Shown piece by piece: positions 33,037 through 41,633 of a DNA stretch of 64,000 nucleotides; position 1 is the stretch's first letter, and the number at the start of each line of letters is the position of its first letter. Where the stretch lies: assembly GCF_900110375.1 (NCBI RefSeq), contig NZ_FODN01000008.1:1-64000 (forward strand), read 5' to 3'. The DNA comes from Flavobacterium sinopsychrotolerans. GTDB lineage: Bacteria > Bacteroidota > Bacteroidia > Flavobacteriales > Flavobacteriaceae. The notes beneath the pieces were generated by a model that saw nothing but the letters and a program-made list of their open reading frames with translations, did not search any database and was not told the DNA's origin. Position numbers and translations under genes: made by a program.

Positions 33037-34140
33037 TTAAATCAACACAGCGCCATTTCCAATTTCGTCACAAATGTACTGACCATTTTGACAATAGCCA
33101 ACTAATTCGTTCTTAATAAATTGTAAAACTGTTTCGGCAACATTTTCAGGATACAAAACGTGCACATTTGCACCAGCATCCAGTGTGAAACAAACTGGAA
33201 TTTTAGTCTCATTTCTAAATTTCCAAATTGCATTTATAATCTCCAAAGTGTTTGGTTTCATCAATATAAAATAAGGCATCGATGTCATCATCATGGCATG
33301 TAAAGTCAAAGCTTCACTCTCTACAATTTTGATGAATTCTTCCAGATTTCCACTTTCAAAAATTGAAATCAATTGGTCCAAGTTTTCATGCGCTTGTGCA
33401 AACCGCCTTTCGGCAAAAGGATGGTTGTGCATTAAATCATGTCCAATGGTACTTGAAACTTGTTTTTCTCCTTTATCAACCAGTAAAATAGTATCTTGAA
33501 AATTCTTAAAATTGGCATGAATTGCATTTGGAAATTCAACTCCAAATAAATCAGAACTTCCGGAGATATTAGTATGATTTCCCCAAACTACTACTTGTCC
33601 TTTTACACTTCTGCAAGCGCTTCCAGAACCCAAACGCGCTAATAAGGACGCTTTTTGATAGAAATATTCCTCAGTCATTTCAGGATTCAATACTTTTTCT
33701 AAACTCATCAAATTCATCGCCAAAGCTGCCATTCCAGATGCCGATGAAGCAATTCCGGAACTATGCGGAAAGGTGTTTTCCGTGTCAATCGTAAAATGGT
33801 AGTCTTTTAGAAACGGCAAATAGATTTCAATTCGCTCCAGGAATTTTTGGATTTTCGGCTTGAAATCTTCTTTTGGTTGTCCTTCAAAAAGTAAATCAAA
33901 AGAGAAATTATTACCCTTTACATTGAGCGCAGTCGAAATGTCTTTTTTGGCGAAAGCCAATTTGGTGATTGTTTTGCAATTATTCAACGTAAAACTCACC
34001 GAAGGATTCGCTGGAATTTGATTGTCCTTTTTTCCCCAATATTTTACAAGGGCAATGTTGCTGGGTGCGCTCCATTGAAAATTTCCGTTTTCAACTAAAT
34101 GCATATATTTTGATGGAATAAAATCGTTTACTGAAATCAT
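33037..34140 (-). CDS. mvaD: Diphosphomevalonate decarboxylase
   Basis: MvaD decarboxylates mevalonate diphosphate with ATP to give isopentenyl diphosphate. The 367-residue protein has the hallmark N-terminal APSNIALVKYWGKKD (residues 25-39), the GHMP loop FPHSSGIASSASGMAAL (about 118-134) and the segment GSGSACRSVKG (about 171-181). Its C-terminal part has TLDAGANVHVLYP. The family is recognised with confidence. Residues about 67-74 (DISTALNV) fall on a repeat-like DNA segment at 33920-33941. Confidence 0.95.
   Translation of the reverse strand: MISVNDFIPSKYMHLVENGNFQWSAPSNIALVKYWGKKDNQIPANPSVSFTLNNCKTITKLAFAKKDISTALNVKGNNFSFDLLFEGQPKEDFKPKIQKFLERIEIYLPFLKDYHFTIDTENTFPHSSGIASSASGMAALAMNLMSLEKVLNPEMTEEYFYQKASLLARLGSGSACRSVKGQVVVWGNHTNISGSSDLFGVEFPNAIHANFKNFQDTILLVDKGEKQVSSTIGHDLMHNHPFAERRFAQAHENLDQLISIFESGNLEEFIKIVESEALTLHAMMMTSMPYFILMKPNTLEIINAIWKFRNETKIPVCFTLDAGANVHVLYPENVAETVLQFIKNELVGYCQNGQYICDEIGNGAVLI
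33920..33941. repeat. Palindrome-core sequence inside mvaD
   Basis: ACATTGAGCGC (33920-33930) and AGTCGAAATGT (33931-33941) form an imperfect palindrome. In reverse complement the core CGACTGCGCTC is the same as in the repeats at 3217-3247 and 7734-7754. It is in frame in mvaD. Confidence 0.55.
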
Positions 34141-34157
34141 AAAATGAAAAATTTACG

Positions 34158-34165
34158 CAAAGATA
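34158..34165 (-). promoter_or_regulatory. Possible -7 box of mvaD
   Basis: On the minus strand this reads TATCTTTG, an exact consensus match 17 bases before the mvaD ATG. A TTG at the expected distance is lacking. Confidence 0.45.
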
Positions 34166-34370
34166 CTTTTTTTGCGTTATTTGTTTATTCGATTAGATGG
34201 TTAATCGTTAGAAAGATTTAAGTAAATTTGGACAATAAAAATAATCATATAAGTCCACCAAGGATTTTTTAACCATTGAGGAATTAAGCTTCATTAGGTA
34301 CTGAGCTTAATTTTTCTTAATTCCGTAATTGTGAGAAATATAAAGTTTACGAGATAATTAATACACTTAT

Positions 34371-34400
34371 TGTTTCTTAAATGGCTTATATGTTTCAAGA
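34371..34400. repeat. Single arm of the 'CTTATATG' repeat
   Basis: CTTAAATGGCTTATATGTTTCAA matches, with few changes, the arm at 39538-39559 and the reverse complement of 39481-39502. It lies between mvaD and tspO, 28 bases before the tspO ATG. Confidence 0.55.
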
Positions 34401-34427
34401 AAATAGTACATTTTAAAAATTATAAAA

Positions 34428-34904
34428 ATGAATAAAATCACCCGAATATTAGCTGTTGTTGTTACGTGTCTTGCGATTGGATATTTCTCTGGAACGGTTA
34501 CTCGTTCTGCTATTACTACTTGGTATCCCACTTTGATAAAACCAAGTTTTAATCCGCCCAATTGGATATTTGCGCCAGTTTGGAGTATGTTGTACGTAAT
34601 GATGGGTGTTGCCGCAGGGTTAGTTTGGGACCGAATTGAAGTTGAGAAAGAAGCCGTGAAAAAAGCGTTGATTTTCTTTGCAATACAATTAGCACTAAAT
34701 GCTTTGTGGTCCTATTTATTCTTTGGATTACACAACCCGATGTTAGCCGGATTAGAAATTATTGTATTGTGGTTGATGATTTTTGAAACGTACATTCAGT
34801 TTTCTAAAATCAATAAAATTGCGGGTTATTTATTCATTCCGTACTTAGCGTGGGTAAGTTTTGCAGCGGTTTTGAATGGAAGTATTTGGTGGTTGAATAG
34901 ATAG
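34428..34904 (+). CDS. tspO: TspO/MBR family protein
   Basis: The 158-residue protein has five membrane helices and the TspO signature: WYPTLIKPSFNPPNWIFAPVW (Trp-rich first loop, residues 32-52; key residues W32, P41, P44, W52), then ALWSYLFFGLHNP in helix 3 and SFAAVLNGSIWWLN at the end. TspO proteins bind porphyrins and related ligands in the membrane and are linked to stress and tetrapyrrole control. It is divergent from the mevalonate cluster and monocistronic. Confidence 0.92.
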   Translation: MNKITRILAVVVTCLAIGYFSGTVTRSAITTWYPTLIKPSFNPPNWIFAPVWSMLYVMMGVAAGLVWDRIEVEKEAVKKALIFFAIQLALNALWSYLFFGLHNPMLAGLEIIVLWLMIFETYIQFSKINKIAGYLFIPYLAWVSFAAVLNGSIWWLNR

Positions 34905-34968
34905 TTGGCGGTTTTCAGTCGCACTAATCAGTTTATTTAGGGATTAAAAGCTAGTTTTTTTTAAAGTC

Positions 34969-35703
34969 TCATAACTTCTTAAATTCAATATTCTTGGACG
35001 ATAAAAAATCCATCATAGATAAAACATTACTATTTTCCAGTAGTGTTTTTGATTTTGGGTCAGCATCACAAAATTCCAAGAACAGCTCTATTTGGTCTGG
35101 TTTTAATTTTAAAGTTTTGATGTAAAACTTTTCATCACAGGTACTTTTTGCCAATTGTTTGAATTCAATTTGAGGTTCTTTTTTACTGGTCTTTTCTTTC
35201 GACAAAGCCTTAAATATAGTTTTTCCAATTCGAGCTAAATTCAGTCCTTTGTCAATGGTAAGGTCGTCAATCCTTGTATTTTTCAGTCTTTTTTCATCTC
35301 TTTCTGCAGTAATTTCATCTCTCTTTACTTGCTCCCATTTTGTGTTTAAATTCCAATCAATTTTTGGAGTTTGTTTTATGATAATTTCTTCCAGTTCTTC
35401 TGGTTTTTTAACCATTGAAATTGAAATGTTATTGGTCGCAATATCGTTTAGACTTAATAGAATTTCCTTTAAATAATATTCTTTTCTATAGAAAATAATA
35501 CTATCATTGGTTTTGGCTGATAATACAAAGTCACCTTTGATATCGGTACTAGTACTTTTTTGTGTTGTTTTATTTATAACGTCAACTTTTTCTAAGGGAA
35601 ATTGCCCGTGTAAAACTTTTCCGGTGATTAATTTTTCGCGTTGCGAGAAACCAGATTGAAATACAAATAATAGTAAGAAAGCAAAAAAGTAATTTTTAAT
35701 CAT
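34969..35703 (-). CDS. CarboxypepD_reg-like domain protein, secreted
   Basis: From the ATG at 35703 the product is 244 residues, with a signal peptide (about 1-20, ending SGFSQ) and an N-terminal carboxypeptidase-regulatory-like beta domain (about 25-100: LITGKVLHGQFPLEKVDVIN, STSTDIKGDFVLSA). A charged helical C-terminal part follows with RDEKRLKNTRIDDLTIDKGL. Unlike TonB-dependent receptors it has no barrel. Homologues are frequent in Flavobacteriaceae and have no known function. The longer frame from 35733 only adds residues before the signal peptide. Confidence 0.72.
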   Translation of the reverse strand: MIKNYFFAFLLLFVFQSGFSQREKLITGKVLHGQFPLEKVDVINKTTQKSTSTDIKGDFVLSAKTNDSIIFYRKEYYLKEILLSLNDIATNNISISMVKKPEELEEIIIKQTPKIDWNLNTKWEQVKRDEITAERDEKRLKNTRIDDLTIDKGLNLARIGKTIFKALSKEKTSKKEPQIEFKQLAKSTCDEKFYIKTLKLKPDQIELFLEFCDADPKSKTLLENSNVLSMMDFLSSKNIEFKKL

Positions 35704-35828
35704 TCGTAGTGATTTGATTACAAACATATTCAAATCGTTTCATGAAAATGAAAACAGAATGGTAAAGTCTTGTTAAGCTAAAACTAAATTTATCTTAATT
35801 AAAGTATTGAGATTTAATGACTTTGGTT

Positions 35829-37037
35829 TTATATAGCGCTTGCCACAATAAACCCGCTTGTCCACGCATTCTGAAAGTTAAATCCGCCTGTAATAGCATC
35901 AATATTTACGATTTCTCCAGCAAAATATAGGTTTTCGTGTAATTTACTTTCCATGGTTTTGAAGTTGATTTCTTTTAAATCAATTCCGCCTGCCGTCACA
36001 AATTCTTCTTTAAAGGTACTTTTTCCATTCACTTGAAAAGTTCCGTTTGTCAACTGATTCGCAAGATTTTGCAATTGTGTTTTAGATAAATCAGCCCATT
36101 TAGTTTCTGATTCAATTCCGGAAGCGAGCACTAAACTTTCCCATAATCTATTGGTTAATTCGAATGGGGATTTCTTGGAAACTGATTTTTTTGCGTGTTC
36201 TTGTTTTAATACTTTTAGCTTTTTCTCGACATCAGCAGTGTCTTCATCATTCAACCAATTTACCAAAATAGTAAACTGATAATTTTTGTCATGCAAGATT
36301 CGGGCGCCCCAAGCGGAGAGTTTCAAAATCGCTGGGCCACTCATTCCCCAGTGCGTGATTAACAACGGTCCCGTTGAAGTAAGTTTGGTGTCTTTTACTT
36401 TTACGGTTACTTGTGCCGCAACTCCGGGTAATTCTTTTATTCTGGAATCTTTGATGTTGAAAGTGAATAGGGAAGGAACCGGACTGACAACAGCATGTCC
36501 AAAAGTCTGTAGCATTTCCCATACTTTAGGATTACTTCCTGTGGCCAGAATCAGTTTTTCGGTAAGATAGTTTTCAGTTTGGGTTTCGATTTTCCATTCG
36601 CTTTCTTTTTTGAAAATAGATTGCACACTTTGTCCTGTAAGTACTGCGATTCCCAGTTTTTGTGTGGCTTTTAGGAAACAATCGATAATGGTTTGTGAAG
36701 AATTTGAAACGGGAAACATACGTCCGTCCGCTTCAATTTTGAGTTCTACGCCATGTTTCTCGAACCATTCAATCGTATCGCCAGAACAAAACTGATGAAA
36801 AGGACCGCGTAATTCTTTTTCGCCACGTGGATAAAATTTTACCAATTCATTCGGTTCAAAACAAGCGTGCGTTACGTTGCATCTTCCGCCACCGGAAATC
36901 CGAACTTTTTGCAATACTTCTGCACCTCGTTCTAAAATCGCGACTTTCAGTTTTGGATTTTTCTCCACAATATTAATCGCTGTAAAAAAACCTGCTGCGC
37001 CACCGCCTACTATTATTATATCGAAATTCTGGTTCAT
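35829..37037 (-). CDS. HI0933/BaiN-type flavoprotein
   Basis: The 402-residue oxidoreductase starts with an FAD-binding Rossmann motif (IIVGGGAAGFFTAINI, residues 7-22) and has the family box RISGGGRCNVTHACF (about 46-60) and the C-terminal AGEIVNIDAITGGFNFQNAW (about 370-389). It belongs to the HI0933/YhiN/BaiN group of flavoproteins, whose substrate is mostly unknown. Its start overlaps the stop of the glycerophosphodiesterase gene by 4 bases, so the two are translationally coupled. Confidence 0.9.
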   Translation of the reverse strand: MNQNFDIIIVGGGAAGFFTAINIVEKNPKLKVAILERGAEVLQKVRISGGGRCNVTHACFEPNELVKFYPRGEKELRGPFHQFCSGDTIEWFEKHGVELKIEADGRMFPVSNSSQTIIDCFLKATQKLGIAVLTGQSVQSIFKKESEWKIETQTENYLTEKLILATGSNPKVWEMLQTFGHAVVSPVPSLFTFNIKDSRIKELPGVAAQVTVKVKDTKLTSTGPLLITHWGMSGPAILKLSAWGARILHDKNYQFTILVNWLNDEDTADVEKKLKVLKQEHAKKSVSKKSPFELTNRLWESLVLASGIESETKWADLSKTQLQNLANQLTNGTFQVNGKSTFKEEFVTAGGIDLKEINFKTMESKLHENLYFAGEIVNIDAITGGFNFQNAWTSGFIVASAI

Positions 37038-37711
37038 ATTCTATTTGGGAAATCAGTGATGATTCCGTTTACGTTGAATGTTTTTATTTTTTGAATGTCT
37101 TCTGTTTCATTGATGGTCCATGGGAAAACCTGCAATCCTTTTTCTTGTATTTGCGCCGTGTTTTCTTTTGTCAATAAATGAAAATTCGGGTGAATGGATT
37201 TTGCCTGAATGAATTTGGCGAAAGCCAAAGCCAAGTCTAAATCGGTTTCCGTTAAAACGCCAATAGGAATTTTATCATTTAAAAACGCCACTTGTTGCAG
37301 CGCATTCCAATCAAAACTGGAAACTAGAAAACGGTCATATTTCCAGCCTTTTTTAGCGACATACTTTTCAATCAGTGAAACCACTTTATCTGTTACTTCA
37401 TAACTTTTGAGTTCAATATTGATAAAACAGTCTTGGTTTACCAAATCAAAAACCTCCTTCAGAGTTGGAATTTCGTATTTCCCATCTATTCGAAAAGCAT
37501 TCAATTCGCGCAAAGATAAAGCATTTACAAATCCTTTTCCATTGGTCGTTCTGTCAATGGATTCGTCATGAATTACGATTATTTCGCCATCAGCACTTAA
37601 ATGCACGTCGAGTTCAATGCCGTCCACTTGCATGTCTAATGCTTTTTGGAACGAAACAAAGGTATTCTCGGGTTCATATCCTTTTGCGCCACGATGTCCA
37701 ATTTTGAGCAT
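37034..37711 (-). CDS. Glycerophosphodiester phosphodiesterase
   Basis: The 225-residue protein has the GDPD signature at once: KIGHRGAKGYEPENTFVSF (residues 3-21, His5, Arg6, Glu15), then GIELDVHLSADGEIIVIHDE (Glu38, Asp40, His48 region). It lacks a signal peptide, so it acts in the cytoplasm, hydrolysing glycerophosphodiesters to glycerol-3-phosphate and an alcohol. It is the first gene of a two-gene operon with the flavoprotein. Confidence 0.92.
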   Translation of the reverse strand: MLKIGHRGAKGYEPENTFVSFQKALDMQVDGIELDVHLSADGEIIVIHDESIDRTTNGKGFVNALSLRELNAFRIDGKYEIPTLKEVFDLVNQDCFINIELKSYEVTDKVVSLIEKYVAKKGWKYDRFLVSSFDWNALQQVAFLNDKIPIGVLTETDLDLALAFAKFIQAKSIHPNFHLLTKENTAQIQEKGLQVFPWTINETEDIQKIKTFNVNGIITDFPNRI

Positions 37712-37741
37712 TGTCTTTTATTTTTTGGTAAAGGTAAACAT

Positions 37742-37772
37742 AAAAAAAACGCCTTCATTTCTAAAGGCGTTT
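37742..37772 (-). terminator. Terminator of the starch-locus minus-strand arm
   Basis: AAACGCCTT pairs with AAGGCGTTT; on the minus strand a run of eight Ts follows. It lies 20 bases after the stop of the last GH13 gene. Confidence 0.87.
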
Positions 37773-37791
37773 GGATGAAATTATTTTCGAA

Positions 37792-39450
37792 TTATTTTTT
37801 CAATTCCAATAAAACGATATCAAATTCAGAATCGATTGTCACTTTTCCATTCACAACAAGTACTTCTTTTCCGGAATACGCATCTTTTAATAAGGTGCCG
37901 TTTGCGAAAATTGAATCTACTGAAAGTTCTTTGGTACCAATTGCCAAATCCAATCCAACTACAACATTATCCGTAAAATCTCCTTTAGAGAAAGTTCTGG
38001 AAAAAGTATACGGTTGAGCCGAAATTTGTTTGTGAATTCCTGCTCCAACTGATGGATGATTTTTTCTGAATTGACCTAATTTCTGCCAATGTAACAGTGT
38101 TTTTTGGGTTTCAGGATTTGATTTAATGGCTTCCCAATTCATAAACGAACGCAAGGTTGCGTCGCCTTGAGTGCCCTGTATAACTAAAGAACGAGCGCTT
38201 TCATCACCATAATATACTTGAGAAAGTCCAGGACTCAGTAATAATTTTGTTCCGCTTTCTATAGTTTTGGTACGATTTGCATCAAATGGTCCGCCGTCAT
38301 CGTGTGAAGACAAATAATTCAAAACACTATATCCTTTCAAGTCATTGTTCAGCTTGTCTGAATATTTGGAGAATATAAATTCATAGTCTTTTTGTGCATC
38401 CCATTTGAATTCGAAATTGATCATGTTGTTGAAACCATTTTTAAAATAGTTTATTTTTTTGTCTCCAAAATCAAAATCTTGTCCGCCGCTGATGCCATAA
38501 TTGTATACTTCAGCAATCGTGTAAAAAGGATTATTGTCTAAAACTTTTCTTGGATTATTTTTTTTCCAAGTTGCAAAAGCATAATCACATTGGGTTTTAA
38601 AATCAGCCCAAACCGTTTCATCCGTATGTTTTACGGTGTCGCCTCTGTAACCGTCAACTCCGTAATCCGCAATATAATCCGTCAACCATTTGATGATGTA
38701 ATATTTTGGTGCTCTTGGATAACCTGTACGAGCAAAAAATGCATCCAGTTCGTTCATTTCTTGTTCGTAACGCCCTTCTTTTTTCCATTTTTCGATTAAA
38801 AAAGGAGGCAACGCTACAGCTTGATTGCTTTCTGTTTTTACATCCGGAAGATTAGAAACCAGCGTACAGGCGGTTGTGTTTTCAAAAGATTTGTAATCGC
38901 AATTGGGTCCTGTTCGCACCCAATCATTTGGCCAAACGGTATCTTCTGGAGTTACGGGACCGGTATGATTGATTACGCCATCAAGAATGATTCGGATTCC
39001 ATGAGCGTGTGCTTTTTGAACTAATGTAGCCAAGTCTTCTTTGGTTCCAAAGTTAGGATCTAAGTTTGTCCAGTCTTTGGCCCAATAGCCATGAAAGCCA
39101 TAACTCAAGCCAGTTCCTTCGTCAACGCCATCGTGAATTTGTTCCACTACTGGTGTAAACCAAATAGCATTTATTCCTAATTTATCAAAATAACCATCGT
39201 CAATTTTTTGAGAAATACCTTTGATATCGCCACCTTCAAAACCACGAAGTTTCCCCGTTGTTTTGTTTCTGTTGAAGTTTATATCATTTGAAGTGTCACC
39301 ATTATTAAAACGGTCTGTCATTAGGAAATAAACATTGGCTCCTTCCCAAACGAAAGGTGTTTTGTTACTCTCAGCGACCGTTTTTGTACTGGAGCAGCTA
39401 CTTATAATTGTCATGGTTAATAGTAAAAGTGGGATTGAATATTTTTTCAT
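37792..39450 (-). CDS. GH13 alpha-amylase lipoprotein
   Basis: The 552-residue product has a lipoprotein signal (TIISSCSS, Cys19) and a full GH13 barrel: VYFLMTDRFNNGD (45-57), DGVINHTGP (conserved region I), nucleophile Asp271 in GYRGDTVK, acid/base Glu in IAEVYNYG, and LSSHDDGG with the third Asp. It hydrolyses alpha-1,4 glucans, at the cell surface or in the periplasm as an anchored enzyme, similar in role to SusG. It is the last gene of the minus-strand arm of the starch locus. Confidence 0.92.
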   Translation of the reverse strand: MKKYSIPLLLLTMTIISSCSSTKTVAESNKTPFVWEGANVYFLMTDRFNNGDTSNDINFNRNKTTGKLRGFEGGDIKGISQKIDDGYFDKLGINAIWFTPVVEQIHDGVDEGTGLSYGFHGYWAKDWTNLDPNFGTKEDLATLVQKAHAHGIRIILDGVINHTGPVTPEDTVWPNDWVRTGPNCDYKSFENTTACTLVSNLPDVKTESNQAVALPPFLIEKWKKEGRYEQEMNELDAFFARTGYPRAPKYYIIKWLTDYIADYGVDGYRGDTVKHTDETVWADFKTQCDYAFATWKKNNPRKVLDNNPFYTIAEVYNYGISGGQDFDFGDKKINYFKNGFNNMINFEFKWDAQKDYEFIFSKYSDKLNNDLKGYSVLNYLSSHDDGGPFDANRTKTIESGTKLLLSPGLSQVYYGDESARSLVIQGTQGDATLRSFMNWEAIKSNPETQKTLLHWQKLGQFRKNHPSVGAGIHKQISAQPYTFSRTFSKGDFTDNVVVGLDLAIGTKELSVDSIFANGTLLKDAYSGKEVLVVNGKVTIDSEFDIVLLELKK

Positions 39451-39480
39451 TTTTTTTAGGATTAAATGATTATTTTTTTT

Positions 39481-39559
39481 TGAAACATATAAGGCATGTA
39501 AGTTGATTTAAGTTTAAAGATTAGTTCTTCTTTTTTTCTTAAATGCCTTATATGGTTTA
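39481..39559. repeat. Inverted repeat between the two GH13 genes
   Basis: TGAAACATATAAGGCATGTA (39481-39500, pairing on to 39502) is the inverse of CTTAAATGCCTTATATGGTT (39538-39557, on to 39559), with a few mismatches and 35 bases between. One arm is also found at 34371-34400. In the mRNA it would fold as a large hairpin between cistrons. Confidence 0.65.
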
Positions 39560-39561
39560 AA

Positions 39562-41439
39562 TTATTTCAACTCTAAAATCAAAACCGATTTAGGTTCTAT
39601 TATTATTTCGTTTGTAACGTCAAATGTAAGTTCAGAAATTACATCTTTTCCGGTTTTAAAGTCTTTGATGTTTTCTTTGAAACGATTGGTTTTTACCGTT
39701 TTGGTTTCGTTACTGTTGTTCATTAAAACCATTACCGTTTCATTCGTATTGTATCTAAAATAAACGTAAATATTGTTCTCCGGAATGTAATGTGTCATTT
39801 TTCCAAAATGTACCGCCGCTTTTGTTTTTCTCCAATTGAATAATTTGGAGGTAAAGTCAAAATACTCACTTTGTCCCGGAGTCCTTCCTTCTTTGACAAA
39901 AGCATTATTCTCGTCGCCTTCCCAACCGCCAGGAAAATCTTGACGAATATCAGCATCACCTTTGTCTTTGTTACCGGCCATTCCTATTTCACTTCCATAA
40001 TACAATTGCGGAATCCCACGGACGGTAGCCATCAAAGTCATTGCCATTTTGTATTTTCTAATGTCGTTTGAGTAAGTTTGATTGATGCGATTGGTGTCGT
40101 GATTTTCGACAAAAATCAACATATTATTGATATTTGGATACAGAAAATCATTGGTGAAATTGTCATACATTTTCACCATTCCTTTGTCCCAAGTTCCTTC
40201 ATCTTCGTTGAAAGCTTTGGTAGTTGCCTCATATAAAGTAAAATCCATTACGCTTGGCAAATAGGAGTTGTAATTTTGTATTTCAGCAATTTTACTGTCT
40301 TTTTGCCAATACGCCATTTGCGCCTGACTTTGCATCCAAACTTCCCCTACAATATTAAAATTTGGGTATTCATCGGTGATGGATTTTGTCCATTGTGCGA
40401 TGCCTTTTGGATCTGAATAGTTATAGGTGTCGACTCTGAAACCATCCAAATCAGCGTATTCAATCCACCAAATCGCATTTTGGATCAGGTATTTTAAAGT
40501 CAAAGGGTTTTTTAAATTTAAATCGGGCATCGATGGAACAAACCAACCGTCAATAGCGTTTTTTTTATCAATTTCTGAAGCATTTGTGTCGTGAATGACC
40601 GTTCTTTTATGATTAGTTTGCGTGTAAGTTTCAAATTGATTAATCCATTCTTTTGTAGGTAAATCTTTCATCATCCAATGCTCAATTCCCCAGTGATTCG
40701 TCACATAATCCATCACCAGTTTCATATCTCGTTTGTGCATTTCGGCAGCCAATCGAGCATAATCAGCATTGGTTCCAAAACGAGGATCAATTTTATAAAC
40801 GTCAGATTGACCATAAGTATGATAAGAATGTTTAGCATCGTTATCCTCACATAACGGCGTGCTCCAAATAGTAGTTGCACCTAGTTCTGCTATATAATCC
40901 AGATTTTTTATGATTCCTTCGATGTCGCCACCGTGTCTTCCGCCCGGTAATTCTCTGTTATATTTTTCTTGTGTCGAATTTTCGCTGTCGTTATTCCTGT
41001 TTCCATTAGCAAAGCGATCCGGCATCAATAAATACATCATGTCCGAAGAATCAAAGCTTTTGCGTTGCGCTGAGTTTTCTCTTCTTTGCTTCAGAGAATA
41101 TTTTTGTGTGAATGTTTCTTTGTTGTTGCTTTTAAAAGTAAAAACGAAATCAGATGCCGCAACTTTTTTAGTGTCGATTGTAACAAAAATGTAGTTGGGA
41201 TTCTCGGTTCTTTTTACGTTGGTTATTTTTATGCCATTAGAAACGGTGACTTGGTTTTGAGAAATGTCTTTGCCGTAAAAAAGAATCTGCAGTTCTGGAT
41301 TTTGCATTCCTGCATACCAAAACGGCGGCTCCATTTTATCGATTTGAGCGTGTAACGTTACAGACATAAAAAAAAGGAATAAGGTTATTTTTTTTAGAAA
41401 GCTCCTATTTTGGAAAGGTAAAGAAATAATTTTATTCAT
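39562..41439 (-). CDS. GH13 cyclomaltodextrinase/neopullulanase (SusA-like)
   Basis: The 625-residue enzyme has a signal peptide (about 12-31, ending VTLHAQ), an N-terminal cyclomaltodextrinase beta domain (about 32-120, with PPFWYAGMQNPELQILFYG), a GH13 barrel and a C-terminal beta domain. Catalytic residues are Asp337 in DGFRVDTYN, Glu in IVGEVWMQ and Asp in VENHDTNR. Without a lipobox it is likely periplasmic and would cut imported maltodextrins, as SusA does. It lies between the GH65 gene and the GH13 lipoprotein gene. Confidence 0.92.
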   Translation of the reverse strand: MNKIISLPFQNRSFLKKITLFLFFMSVTLHAQIDKMEPPFWYAGMQNPELQILFYGKDISQNQVTVSNGIKITNVKRTENPNYIFVTIDTKKVAASDFVFTFKSNNKETFTQKYSLKQRRENSAQRKSFDSSDMMYLLMPDRFANGNRNNDSENSTQEKYNRELPGGRHGGDIEGIIKNLDYIAELGATTIWSTPLCEDNDAKHSYHTYGQSDVYKIDPRFGTNADYARLAAEMHKRDMKLVMDYVTNHWGIEHWMMKDLPTKEWINQFETYTQTNHKRTVIHDTNASEIDKKNAIDGWFVPSMPDLNLKNPLTLKYLIQNAIWWIEYADLDGFRVDTYNYSDPKGIAQWTKSITDEYPNFNIVGEVWMQSQAQMAYWQKDSKIAEIQNYNSYLPSVMDFTLYEATTKAFNEDEGTWDKGMVKMYDNFTNDFLYPNINNMLIFVENHDTNRINQTYSNDIRKYKMAMTLMATVRGIPQLYYGSEIGMAGNKDKGDADIRQDFPGGWEGDENNAFVKEGRTPGQSEYFDFTSKLFNWRKTKAAVHFGKMTHYIPENNIYVYFRYNTNETVMVLMNNSNETKTVKTNRFKENIKDFKTGKDVISELTFDVTNEIIIEPKSVLILELK

Positions 41440-41546
41440 GGTGAAATAGATTGTTTACATTAAATTTTAATGAGGATTATAAAAAAAATTGCTGTTTCAG
41501 GGAATTATGTATTGGATAATTCGAATAAGAATCAGTCTTATATAAA

Positions 41547-41570
41547 CAATCCCAATGTGAATTGGGATTG
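41547..41570. terminator. Perfect stem-loop after the GH65 gene
   Basis: CAATCCCAAT pairs perfectly with ATTGGGATTG over GTGA. The T tract is short (GTTTATAT on the minus strand), so it may stabilise the mRNA end or lower read-through instead of ending transcription fully. The rest of the 41440-41633 gap shows nothing. Confidence 0.55.
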
Positions 41571-41633
41571 CTATGTTGCCTGTTAAAGCGTGGATCAAGT
41601 TATAGAATGAACTACAAGTTCTAGTAATTGTTT

